DNA from: Heterocephalus glaber
Taxonomy: Eukaryota; Chordata; Mammalia; Rodentia; Bathyergidae
NCBI RefSeq assembly: GCF_000247695.1
Contig: NW_004624734.1
Span: 17,356,371-17,420,370 of the forward strand
Direction of reading: 5' to 3'
DNA length: 64,000 nt
A program made the position numbers and the translations under genes. Of this stretch, positions 1-10,800 are shown in pieces. Position 1 is the first letter of the stretch. Each line of letters starts with the position of its first letter. The notes under the pieces are model-generated. The model was given only the letters and a program-made list of their open reading frames with translations, ran no database searches and was not told the DNA's origin.

Positions 1-69
1 GGTGTTTAATTGGTGATACATGACCTTCTAGGATGATTTCCCTTTGTATTGTGACTTGATCACAAGTAA

Positions 70-190
70 TGTTATATTTAATTTTGGTCACTCTGGGTCA
101 CAGAGCGAAGACCACAAAGACAAAAACAGAGCTCTCTGGTAGCCTCCGATGGTCTCCAAAGACTTTATTACCTTAGAATTAACACGTGGG
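70..190 (-). mobile_element. Possible 3' end of an endogenous-retrovirus-type LTR (fragment)
   Basis: Read on the minus strand, an AATAAA signal (plus-strand tttatt near 163-169) is followed by about 90 bases rich in GT and CT words, ending near a tgacca. This is the arrangement of a polyadenylation signal followed by R-U5 in an LTR. I could not identify a family, a left end or a target duplication, so this is a guess from layout only. It could equally be unique sequence with a chance AATAAA. Confidence 0.3.
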
Positions 191-3100
191 GATGGTTTCT
201 CACTGCTCCATAGCCTAAGGTAGTAAACCATTTGGTAATAAAGTAGTTAGGAAGAACAGATATGAGGATAAAGCAGTGCCTTTTCCTTAGTTACTCCTAG
301 TGAATGACAGCAACAGGACTTGATAGTTCCCATTCCCTCTTTCTAGGTGAAAAATACCTATTTAATCTTTTCTGAACTGAGAATCCCCTGATGTGGCTCA
401 AATTCTTTCTCAGTCAATAAGCAGATTGTTTTAAATTTGATGTCTGATTCCTTATGCCTGAATCCTGCTCTGAGAGTGGGAGGAATATTTGGTTTAGAAA
501 ACTCATGGCAGTTTAGGAGTAATGTTGTGGAAAGTTAAAATAATTTTTGGAAAGTTAAACAAGCTTAGGATATTTTTATTTTAATTTGCTTTCAGCAAAG
601 ATTCTGGGCCAATCACGGTGAGACTCTTTGCACCCCAGCTGGAAAACTTCACCAGCTCACAGGAAATGGTGAGTTTCAGAAGCTTTTCACCAGGGCTTCT
701 GAGATGGGAGATTGGAGGATTTACGGAACATATGCATAATGCATTTCAATATGCTGTTCATGAGAGTGATCTCATTTAGTCTTCCCATAACACTTCGCCT
801 TAAGTGTGGTTCTTCCTATAAAGAAAACCTCATGAGCCATTAAAGGTTAAGTTAGATGAATTGGTCAAGATCTACTAAAGAGCAAAACTTCAACATGAGT
901 TTTCTGTGCCATACCTTTCTTCTGCTACAAGCTTCTTTTCATCCCCAGTTGATTCTCTCTTAAAACTACAAGGGATGACATATTTTCTTAGTTCACTTGG
1001 GTATCCTTGGATATTTTTCCTGGATACACAAGCACAGTTGAACACATTATGTTTCACTTGAAAATTAGAAAAGTTATGTTTTGGCTTTAAAACTAATACC
1101 CACCTGAAAATATGACCGCTTTTTCTTATCTCTCCCATTTGTCTACTTTTCTTTCTCTTTCTTCATTTTTTTGCCAATCTTTCCTTTTTTTCTCTGTAAT
1201 TTCTTCTCTTAGCATTATTCCATTAGGGGTTTGGTGAGAGGAAAATGAGCTGGAATTAGATCACTGGATAACTGAAGAAAGAAAGTGAGTGGTCATTATA
1301 GTTTTTCTTCTCCCCTGACCAACCAAAATCAAGTAAGTAAGATGGATGGTAGCTTTGTGCTATTTCTGAAGGACAGTGGTTAAAAATCTGATAGATGTGC
1401 TTTCTTAAAATGCAATTTAAGGAGAATAGCACTTACTTCTTATTTCTTTATACTATTCTCCCAAATGTGAGAGAAACAAGCAAAGAATATGATAGCCTAG
1501 TTGCACATACTAGAGAAACTTGGAACACTTCTAGGATATTTTTTTACTATGAACACTTATTATGAGTAAAATGTGGACAATTTAAGCATTGGAAGAAGTT
1601 TGTCACTTCATTTATATAAGAATTACCTTAAATAGCAATCCTCAACCATGTCGTCAGAATATGTGTTCATCTCACTTAGCTTGGGTGGGGGAAAAACACA
1701 ACTTATTTTGTTAATGTAAGCAAATATCAAGAGGTGTTAGTAGAAAGTTCTATATTTGAACAATCAGGGTTTAAACAATGTCAGCAAGGATTAAAGTGCT
1801 TTGTGTTGTTTTGTTTTTCCATCTTTCTGCTTTCAGTTCTCTACTTCAGCATTCAAGGTGGTTAGTAGAGTCCCAGGCACAATATCCAAACATGGCAATG
1901 TACTGTAGCAAGACAGATCATTCTTTCCTTTGACTTATTTTGAAGAGAGAGGCAACCTTACCTAGGAACACTTCCTGTGGAAACTCTTAAGACCTTCTTG
2001 TCCTGTATCACATCCCATACTTACACTTAAACAAAAGAGATAGGGTCCTATTTATCCTTAAGTTTGGGGTAGGGCATACTCCCTAAGATATATGTAAACT
2101 ACATCAGGTTCTGTCAGCATAAATGAAGGACTAATATCCATAGTGTTGGCAAGCAGAAGTGATTGCTTCAACATTTGAATTTGTTTACCTATTATGACTT
2201 AGTTTTTCTATTGCCCTCCTGCAGAAATTCACAAGAGTATCAAGAGGTAGTTTGCATGGGAGAAAGAGAATCAAAAAAACAGTTCTTAGGTCATCAGATT
2301 CACAGAAGTAGACTTTTTAGATATTAGTAATGAATTTGAGAAAATTCTTTGCTTTAGGTGGTAAAGAAAATAGTGAATTCCTTGCATTTCAAATTATTCA
2401 TGGTTAATCATATTTTGTTTGTTTTCCATTCTAATTATCTAAAATATTTTCATCTTTAATTTAGAGATAATATCTTGTTCCAGTTTGGAGCCCACATACA
2501 GGAACATCATCATCATCAGAGGCTGAACTTGTTTCCAGACTGATTACTCACAAGTGCACGTTGCCAAGAACAGTGTTGGGAGAGACTAATCACGTTAGGC
2601 AAGAAGAAGCTTATGTGTATGTGTGTGTTGTCATGGGATAAAGTTGTTGATGAACACTCAATTTCCATAGACTGAAGAACAGTATTCAGGAAAGGTTCTA
2701 GTTACTGCAGAAGACAATGGGAGGAAGGAAATTTTCTTCAAGGGTGAAAGGGACCCTATGTCTCCAGGTACCTGGGCACCGCAGGGAGCCTGCCTAATAG
2801 CTGTCTCAGTGCACTCTCCTGTGTGCAGGTAGTGGAGGCCATATGGCATAGCTCACCCTGAAATGTGAATTTCCTCAAACAGCTGTCATATTCTTTTAAT
2901 GAAGTTTGCGTGGGCCACTTTATAGAAATGAGATGTTTAAGATATCCCTTTTTCTCTCACTTCTAGTAATCCAAGGATATCTATGTGTTGTTAGTATTGA
3001 TCTCTAAGTCTTGAAATTTCCCATTTTGAAATGTTACCTAGTCAACTTCTTCCCTTTTCCTCTTTGCAATCCCTCACAATTGCAATTATTTTCTACTCTG

Positions 3101-3295
3101 CATTTCTTTCTCCTGCACCCTCCCATCTGTTCCTATTCTCCCTCATTAGCTAAAAGCACTATTGCGTGAAATAATTTTCAAGTTGCTTTTAAATGACAGC
3201 TTGCATATCAAAACATTTCTGGTCAAAAATATACTTAATACAACTTGACTCTCAATCTCCTCTTTGGGATTGCAAATGTATTAGTAAGAGGAATC
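191..3295. other. Unique-looking DNA, no gene recognised
   Basis: About 3.1 kb of AT-rich sequence without a recognisable exon, SINE or LINE. Short open frames near 890-1138 and 2658-2849 on the minus strand have no family signature. The stretch 2690-2850 is more GC-rich than its surroundings but gives no readable product. Confidence 0.5.
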
Positions 3296-3510
3296 AGGCT
3301 GAATGTGGTGGTACACACCTATAATTCCAGCACTCTGGGAGGCTGAGGCAGGAGAATTGCAAGTTTGAGCCAAGCCTAGGAAATTTAGTAACTTTGCAAG
3401 ACCACATCTCAAAATTTAAAAAGGATAGTAAAATAAAAAGGGCTAGGGATGTCCAAAGGCCCTGGATTCAATTTCCAGTACCCACTACCACCACCACCAC
3501 ACACACACAA
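3296..3510 (+). mobile_element. B1-dID composite SINE
   Basis: The left half (about 3296-3425) is a 7SL-derived B1 monomer: a diverged GGCTG-GGTGGT head, the ccagcactctgggaggctga core, and an A-rich linker. The right half (about 3440-3482) is a shortened ID unit, gggctagggatgt, then ccctggattcaatttccagtacc, which is the B box region of the tRNA-like part. A tail of ccaccaccaccacacacacac follows. The order B1 then shortened ID is the known structure of B1-dID, a dimeric SINE of non-murid rodents. It is strongly diverged from any consensus, so it is an old copy. Confidence 0.85.
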
Positions 3511-4679
3511 TTGTTTTCCACGATCTTTTGAGAAGAAGTATCTATTTTCCCTCAGGACACTTTTTTTGTTGTTGTTCTGAATTCAGCAAACCTAGTTTTG
3601 ATTTGTCATCTATGACAGAAAAGCAGTTTAGAAGGTTTAAAAAAAAAACATATCCCAACTTGATGATAGCCTCAAGTGTTAAAATTGTAATAAATATGTA
3701 AATCTGTAGTCAAGGACATGAATGAATGATATATATTCAAGGAAATATTTAATGTGAAATTTACTTGACATCACTGTGCCTTTTATGGAGAGGTTACCAA
3801 AAATCAGTGAAGATGATTTATAGCTCAAATAAGATACTTGACACTATCTTAGAAAGCTTTTACTTCCCAAAGCTGTTGTGGGAAAAAAATAAACATTTTT
3901 AGCACTAAATAAAGGTTTACATAATTAAATTAATAATGACTTCATGTTTTAAAAAAATACTGGTATGTATACCACAAGCACTGTGCCTCCACCAAAGGGC
4001 ATTTCCTTAGCCTTTTGAATTATTATAAATTACAGAGCTACTCCATTTTAAATTGACTGGCCTAACTTAAGTATGCATTTTTGTTTGTTCTGAAAGTACT
4101 TCCATATTTTTTCATGTTTTCCTGGTTGTGGTAGTGCAGGGGGTCATCCTCATTCCTCCTTGAAGATTCCGGAAGTGAAATGCCCCTGCAAAGCTATCAG
4201 AGCCAGTGATTATTAACAAGGCCACCAGCTCTCTGCTCAGAGGTCCTTGCTTCTGGTAACAGAGCCGATGGGTATACAGTAGCCTACAATTTGTGCAGGC
4301 ATTTTCTTTAGTTAAAAACCACTCACAAATAATTCAATAGCAGTCAAATTACTTTGCCAAAATGTGAAAAGCATTAAAGCTACCGCTATTTTGAATTTAT
4401 GCTAATGTGTAAGAAAAGTTTACTTTTGCTCAATTTCTGATAAAAGGATTAACAAATTTAAAAATTGTAGGTGCCTACTTGAGAAACATATATTTGGTTG
4501 GTATGCATAATTTTAAAGGTTTATGCACAAACTTTATGATCAAATTTCTATATGGTCACTAAATTAGGACTAAATTATAAGAAATGACTACTGAGGATCT
4601 TTTATTATTTTAAGTGATTTTTGTTTTAAAGTATTTTGTAACTGTTATTTAACAGCAACGTGCATTTCTCTTACTTTAG
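3511..4679. other. Unique-looking DNA, no gene recognised
   Basis: No repeat or coding signature seen. The interval 4130-4280 is less AT-rich than its neighbours and could be a conserved non-coding segment, but nothing in the sequence proves that. Confidence 0.4.
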
Positions 4680-4685
4680 TCTACG

Positions 4686-5088
4686 TGTTAGTCATGTCCT
4701 CATGTCTGAGACATAAGACCCTACATCCACAGTTTAAAGAAGAAGAGGTTTATGTTGGTTGTGATACTGCTCAGCAGAGCTGTAGAGTTTCCTTGGCAGA
4801 AATGGCTTGGTGGAGGGTCTAGGGGAAGATAATTATTCACATCATGGCGGCCAGGAAGTAGAGCTAGCAGAGGGAGGAGCCAGGGACAGAGATACACTCT
4901 TCAAGGTCACACCCCACAGATCTACCTCTTCAAACTGGCTCCGCCTCCAAAAACACAATTAGCTACAAACTCTAGTTGGATTAATCCACTGATGTGTACA
5001 GTGACCCCGTGGTCCAATCACCTTCCCAAAGCCCCACTTCTGCACATGTGAGGCATTTGGGGAATATCCTAGATCTAAATCGTAACTA
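4686..5088 (-). mobile_element. Solo LTR of MaLR (ERVL-MaLR) type
   Basis: On the minus strand the sequence follows the MaLR LTR plan: a start like gatctaggatattcccc, then aatgcctcacatgtg, a middle with ggtgattggaccac, cctggctcctccctct, ttcctggccgccatgatgtg, and an end of catgactaacac. The element runs 403 bp and begins TG on the plus strand. It is flanked by identical tctacg at 4680-4685 and 5089-5094, fitting the roughly 5-bp target duplication expected for this class. No internal region is attached, so this is a solo LTR left by recombination. Confidence 0.72.
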
Positions 5089-5304
5089 TCTACGTAGAGA
5101 TTTTTCTCCAGTTTGCACCCAATCTCCATGGACTTACAAAATTGGCCGTCTTTCCTGTTGAAACGGCCCGAGATTGTGAATCCTCACACCTAGCCTCTGG
5201 CCCTGACTTCTCAGCAGCGTTAGGTACACCAACGGCAGGCAGATGATAGAATTTCTTTACTCCTAATTAGCTTTCAACAAAATTAAAGTAGTAACTAGGG
5301 CAAT

Positions 5305-5465
5305 GTGCCTCAAACTTTAATATGCAAGCAAACCACTTTGAACTTTGTTAATACAAATTTTTTATCAGTATATCTGGGTTAAGAGTCTCAGATTCTGCAT
5401 TTCTAATAAAAATAAAAATAAAAACATTGCAGTTTAGCCTGGTGTTGTTGGTCCACTTTGAATAA
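5305..5465 (+). mobile_element. hAT-type non-autonomous DNA transposon (MER20-like)
   Basis: Resembles the MER20 consensus in order: ctcaaactttaatatgca, the middle word tctgggtt followed by agattctgcatttctaa, and the end gttggtccactttgaa. An A-rich insertion (aataaaaataaaaataaaa) interrupts it near 5406-5424. Strongly diverged, as expected of an element that predates the split of placental orders. Family name is from memory. Confidence 0.6.
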
Positions 5466-5662
5466 AAGGGCTCATCTCAATTTCTCATATTCCTTGACTG
5501 CACAATGAAACTACCTTGGGAGAATTTGAAAAAAAATATAAGAGACCCAAGTCTCACCCCAGTTATCATGGAATGGAACTCTTGATGTGGGGTCCAGGCA
5601 TTAATATTTTAAAGTTCCTTAGGTAATTCACATTTGAAGCCAGGATTAAGCACAGCTGTGCA
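5466..5662 (+). mobile_element. Second hAT-Charlie-type DNA transposon remnant
   Basis: Shows the phrase order typical of small Charlie-type elements: cattccttgactgcacaatgaa then accttgggagaatttgaaa, ctcaccccag, ggtccaggcat, ttaaagttccttaggtaattc, and agccaggattaagcac. It directly follows the MER20-like copy. The exact family (MER5, MER33 or MER58 relatives) could not be decided by eye. Confidence 0.5.
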
Positions 5663-5866
5663 AGATGATACTTGATTTCTGTTAGAATTCTAAGATTATC
5701 TTCATAGATAAGATATACCATGTAAAATCATCTGTTTACTTCCAAAACTGCACAATCTGTCATCTGGATAGATGATAAGAGAGTGGTTAATTTTCAGGAA
5801 GTGAATTTATGTAAGTCCCAAAGAAGCAAACTAAAAAAAAAAAAAATGGACAATGTAATTGAATAC

Positions 5867-5966
5867 NNNNNNNNNNNNNNNNNNNNNNNNNNNNNNNNNN
5901 NNNNNNNNNNNNNNNNNNNNNNNNNNNNNNNNNNNNNNNNNNNNNNNNNNNNNNNNNNNNNNNNNN
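5867..5966. other. Assembly gap, 100 N
   Basis: Exactly 100 N. The 20 bases tggacaatgtaattgaatac precede the gap (5847-5866, after 14 A) and occur again after it (5992-6011, after 25 A). The two contig ends therefore seem to overlap, and the true missing length may be zero, with only the length of the A tract in doubt. Confidence 0.97.
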
Positions 5967-5991
5967 AAAAAAAAAAAAAAAAAAAAAAAAA
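5967..5991. repeat. Poly(A) homopolymer at gap edge
   Basis: Twenty-five A residues directly after the N run. The left contig end has the same site with 14 A (5833-5846). A long homopolymer is the likely reason the assembler failed to join the contigs. Confidence 0.9.
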
Positions 5992-6011
5992 TGGACAATG
6001 TAATTGAATAC

Positions 6012-6642
6012 CACTGAGGCTATCACAGGGAGATTAAGAATCCATTTTTTAGAATGGCTTGGATTGCTGCTAAATTGTAATATGAAGCAAAGACAAAGGC
6101 CAAGGCCACATTTAATTAATTCTTAGAAAAGACATGTGTAATTATCAGCTGTGTTGGATAAATATCCATGTCTGTGTGCTTGTAAAGGTGAAATGGATCT
6201 GCACAAATTGCGCCTATCATCAGAGGAGAACTTACAGTTACTCTTCTTTGAGCTAATCAATCTGTTGGTCCCATTGAGCAACGAGTGTCATTAGACCACC
6301 GGGGATATAACTACAGCAAACTGCCCTCCTCCTGAACTCCCTGCCCACTCCCAGTTTTGACTTTCTTTTTGACATTTGTCATCATCAGGCATAGCAAGTT
6401 ACATATTTCCTTTGTTTATATTAAAATGTAATGGCAGAAACTTCATCTCTAAATCCCTACTGTATCTAAGGTGCTTAAACTAATGCCCTGCAAAAAATAT
6501 CTTAAGTGAATATTTCTCCAATAAATAAATTTAGAATAGAATAACACAATATGGTACAGTAAAGTAAAAAAGATGGATAAAAAGTATAATCTAAGAACAC
6601 AAAAAGGTCTACTCTGACTCCTCTTGCTGGCTAGAATCATTA
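6012..6642. other. Unique-looking DNA, no gene recognised
   Basis: No repeat recognised. The part 6100-6330 is less AT-biased and contains several ATTA/TAAT and TAATCAAT words. It could be a non-coding regulatory segment, which only cross-species alignment can decide. Confidence 0.4.
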
Positions 6643-6644
6643 TA

Positions 6645-6843
6645 CAGTGGACCCTTGACTCACAAACTGGATCCTTTCCCAAAGGCTGGTTGTAAGTCAA
6701 GTTGATTGTAAGTCAATACAGCTGAAATCTGGATGTTTCCCTGGGTACATGCTATAGATAACAAGAGCCAGATGTATCTTCCATTAACCTAATTAACCCA
6801 AGTTGTTCATATGACAGGCTGGTCATAACTTGAGAGTCCACTG
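6645..6843. mobile_element. Tigger-like MITE (Tc1/mariner superfamily) with TA target duplications
   Basis: The 199-bp element starts CAGTGGACCC and ends GAGTCCACTG, which are inverted repeats of each other with one mismatch. A TA dinucleotide flanks each end (6643-6644, 6844-6845), the target duplication made by Tc1/mariner/pogo transposases. Inside, gttgtaagtcaagttgattg carries repeated gtaagtcaa words, as in Tigger-derived MITEs. It is too short to code for a transposase. Family-level name not resolved. Confidence 0.75.
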
Positions 6844-6845
6844 TA

Positions 6846-8878
6846 CAGGTTCCATAGGAAAGCATGGCTTTGTGCTACTATGTCTTGTATATTTTTAAGA
6901 TATTTAGATTACAATGTCACCAAGCAAAATACGTAATTTAAAATTTAAAGGAAATTCCTTTGAATATTACAAGTAGAATGTTTCAAATATCATAGTAAGT
7001 CCTTAATAAATAATTCAATTCTTCAATGAATTTCAAATGTAGAAAACTACTTTCACCTTTCTACCATATAAACTGAAAATGTTTCACACTATAAGTGTTT
7101 TTGACTTTTCAGAGAACTGAGTAATTTTCTAATTAGATATTATTGCATCCTTTTGGTACATAGTCAATTCCATTTATTATAACATAAGGGCAAATGTTTC
7201 TGCTACTAACCTTTAAGGAATTTAAGGCTGGCAATTTTGAGAATCCAACAATGTCCTTTGTTTTTGAGCCCATCCGTTGAGAATTTTGACCTGTGAAGAA
7301 ACCCAGGTATGAATGAAATCATGTTTGCTCACTTAACATCCCTAAATGAGGCTAGAGAAGTGGATCTAGTATGGCCTATGGAAATTTAGTATCATATTTG
7401 ACTGAAAACAAGACAAGGAAGGGAAGACTAGGAATAGATGCATGCCTTCCCCATTTTCTAATGTAATGTGAACTTCAATGCTTATGAAACAACTCATGAG
7501 TCCCCACTTAATTGATAATTTCTTGATATTATTCACTGATACTGTAATTTATTGACTTTAAAAAAAATTCCTATGATTTAATATGTGGTGTACAGCAAGT
7601 GTACAGAAATATCTGACCACAGTAGCTGAATTTACAAACTTTAAAACTCCATGTTATGGTGTCTTTAAAGATGTTTTACAACTTGCTATGGCCAAAGTGT
7701 ATTTACATAATTACAGTTTTCATTCTATGATGCTAAACCTTTGTTCTCTGTTCACTTCCTTCCAAATTAACATCTTTTTGCTTTTAAAAATGTAAATCAA
7801 TCATAACTGTTACGTATTGTAAATATACACTACTACATTTTTAAGAAAATTAAAACAACACCAATTATCTTTTTTTCTTCTTGAAATAGTGCTGAAAACA
7901 GTCATGTGTTAACTTGAGTTAACAGACACTTGAATTAAATTGGGAATTTTAAGGAAAATATATTCTTATTTGTGTTTAACAATGTGGTTGAATCAAGGGG
8001 AAAGAGAGGTAACCACTTATAAAGAGAGGCCTATTTCCCATCCATTAAGCTTAATTGCAAACATTTCAGACATAATGAATCTCGGCAACCATAGGCCACT
8101 TCATCCTCGTTCTGTGGTCACTGCGGCTGCATGTGGGTGCAAGTTTTGTATCTTCAATTAGTTGCGGAATGAAAATTATAAGCATAACTGTGAGCATTAT
8201 AGGAGTCCCCTGTAAGTGGCTGGTGAAACAGAGAAAGAAAAAGGAAAACTTTTTAGAACACTTTGGCCTACTAAAACCTCAAACTTGTACTTTGTGGAAG
8301 TTAAAAAATGATTCCTTTATTTCTGGTTCTCCATCTTAGTCAGGAAGAACAATCTAAAAAGCCATTTATGAGAAACTTTAAAATGTACTTTGAGCAAACC
8401 ACCATGACTATATTTTAAAATTGTTTGACAAAGCCCTAGGCAGTTCAAAGAGCCAAACAAATGATGTAAAATTACTTCAGTTGTTTTCAAGCCTACAACC
8501 ATCAGAATAAAACAAAACTAGCTGCCTTGGGTTGATTGTAGAAATAATGCAGCAGGAGATGCCAATACAAAGCAGAATTTGCTAGTCATTAGAAAAGAGA
8601 GGCAAAGTGGAGCTATAGGGTCATGCTGTTTGGAAAAATCATAAACATCATGATAATTGTGATATACCTAAAATAATTTTTTTCTCTGGTAGATGTAATA
8701 AGAGTACTCAGCTTTAGGACCTACTTAAATTTGGATTCAATGCTTAAATCAAGAAGATAGAAATAATAGGGGTTGATGAATGGGATTTATTTCTATCTAA
8801 TTACAAGGAGAAATAACTACTAATTCTAGGGTATAGATAGCTTCAGGGATCAAACAGTCTTAGATTTAAAAATAAATC
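6846..8878. other. Unique-looking DNA, no gene recognised
   Basis: Two kilobases of AT-rich DNA. Short open frames at 7583-7795, 7940-8161 and 8133-8339 (plus) and 8317-8502 (minus) overlap each other, lack homology I can recognise and look random. Confidence 0.5.
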
Positions 8879-8879
8879 A

Positions 8880-10075
8880 GAAAACCATATGTTGGAGAAA
8901 TGAAAACTTCTTCAACAAAAGGTGATGAGAAAACTGAATATCCACAACTAAAAAATTGGAACTAGATCCCTGTCTTTCAACCTGTACAACAATCAATTCA
9001 AACTGGATCAAATATCTTAATGTAAGACCCGAAACTACCAGAAGAATTTATAAGGGAAACACTTCAAGATAGATGCACAGGTAATGATTTAGGGTTCTAA
9101 TCATTCAGAAAATAAAAGCAAGAATTGAAAAATGGGATTGCATCAAATTAAAAAGCTTCTGCACAGCTAAGAACACAACGAATAGAGTGAAGAGACAAAA
9201 ATCTTTACTATCAGTGCAACTGATAGATAATATTCGGAATATAAAAGAACTAAAAAACTTGACAAAAATGTTATCCAACTAAAATATGAACAATGACCTG
9301 AATAGATAGTTCTCAAAAGAAGTACATATGGGCAATAAAAAATATGAAAAACTGCTAAATAATCATTAAACATCATGAAAATGCAAATCAAAAATACATT
9401 GAGATTTCTTCTCACCTCAGTGAGAATGGCTGTTACAAAAACAAAAAGTAAAGATGCTGGTGAGTATGAAGAGAACATGGAACGCTTTCACATTGCTGGT
9501 GGGAGTGTACATTAGTGCAGCCAGTGGCAAGCAGTATAGAAAACCTCTTAGAACTAAAAACAGAACTATTATAGGATCCAGCTATCCTACTACTGGGTAA
9601 GTATCTGAGGACAATTACATCAGCCCATTACAGAGATACCTTCATACCCATGTTTATTATGACACTATTCACAGTATCCAGGGCATGGAATCAACTTAGG
9701 TCTCTGTCAACAGATGAATGGGTAAAGAACATATGGGATACATATCAGGATATTTTTTTACCACACAGAGGAATAGGGTCCTGTCTTTTGTAGGAACATG
9801 AACGGAATTGAAGTACATCATGTTGACTGAAATAAGTCAGACACAGAAAGACAAGAATCACAGGTTTTCTCTCATATGACAAAATGAAAAATAAAATGGA
9901 GATGACCTGAAAGGCGAAGAGAATTATTAGGGACTGAGAAGAGGACTGGAAGAGGTGGGCGATAACAAGCAGAAGGCAGTGTTGCCATGTTTAACCTGTG
10001 ACACATCCATAGAAGGAAATGTTACAGCGAGATCCATTAATTTGTATGATTAATATATGTGAATAAAAATAAGAC
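8880..10075 (+). mobile_element. LINE-1 3' end: ORF2 C-terminal part and 3' UTR, old copy
   Basis: The phrases run in LINE-1 order: aaaacttcttcaacaaaagg, ctggatcaaatatcttaatg, ttaaaaagcttctgcacagc, gagatttcttctcacctcag, tgctggtgggagtgtacatt, ctatcctactactgggtaag, gtccatgaatggg-type words near 9715, and the short 3' UTR ending gaataaaaataag. It is 5'-truncated. Every frame is full of stops. It differs clearly from the 17.3-kb LINE-1 in 3' UTR sequence, so it belongs to another, older subfamily. Confidence 0.9.
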
Positions 10076-10659
10076 AGAATAGTTTAGGAAAACCACACAG
10101 GAGCCCCCAGATATATTGTTCCATATGGAAATAGGCATAGAAATGGAAAAAAATGAAAAATAACAAAGCTCAGCAAATATCCAAAATGATTACTTATCCT
10201 ATCAGATGTAGGGTGAGCTGAGAGGGGAAATTTCCTTATGTAGTTTTAAATTTTTACCAAAGACAGTGTAATGATTTTGCAAATTATGAAAAGATAAACA
10301 ACAAAGTAAAATGTAGACCTTTGGGAGGGAAAGTGGAAATGTAGGAGGGGATTAATATTTATAGGCTTCAAAGTGGATAGCATGACCAGAGCACTGAACA
10401 GAAGAGTTGGAGTTTTGAATGTCACAGACATAAATCTTCATGTTCTTCACTCCAATTTACTGGACTTGTTTACTTTTGTGAAAATGGTCACATGCCTTCA
10501 GACTCCCATATTTACAAGACAGACTTCTTTACTCCATCTTGCTCCTAGAAAATGTCACCTTATTACGCGGTCTTGAGTCAATTTATTAAAATATTGACTG
10601 CCACATTTTCTTTCCTAAATAATCTCAAATTAGTTTTCCTTTTAGATTTTATCAAAATC
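10076..10659. other. Unique-looking DNA, no gene recognised
   Basis: Nothing recognisable. Short overlapping open frames on both strands (10246-10431 minus, 10373-10576 plus) have no family signature. Confidence 0.4.
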
Positions 10660-10800
10660 TAACATTAGCTTATTTATCAACCTATTATATATTCCCATGA
10701 CTGGAATGTAAGCTTTAGAAGGGCTTTGGTTTTCTTTTTTTCCAGTAGCTACAACTGACCCTTTGAGCACAGTAATTGCTCAGAAACTGTGTATAGAAAA
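10660..10800 (+). mobile_element. LINE-2 3' end fragment (probable)
   Basis: The words gactggaatgtaagcttta, gaagggctttggttttc, a pyrimidine run, then gagcacagtaattgctcag follow the order of the LINE-2 3' consensus (activity-type text ending in the apgcgctcaataaa region). Highly diverged. The match is by phrase order, so moderate confidence only. Confidence 0.45.

Noticed and set aside
5783..6026. Open frames on both strands across gap 1 with poly-Lys or poly-Phe
   Set aside because: They read through the 100 N and the poly(A) tract and have no meaning.
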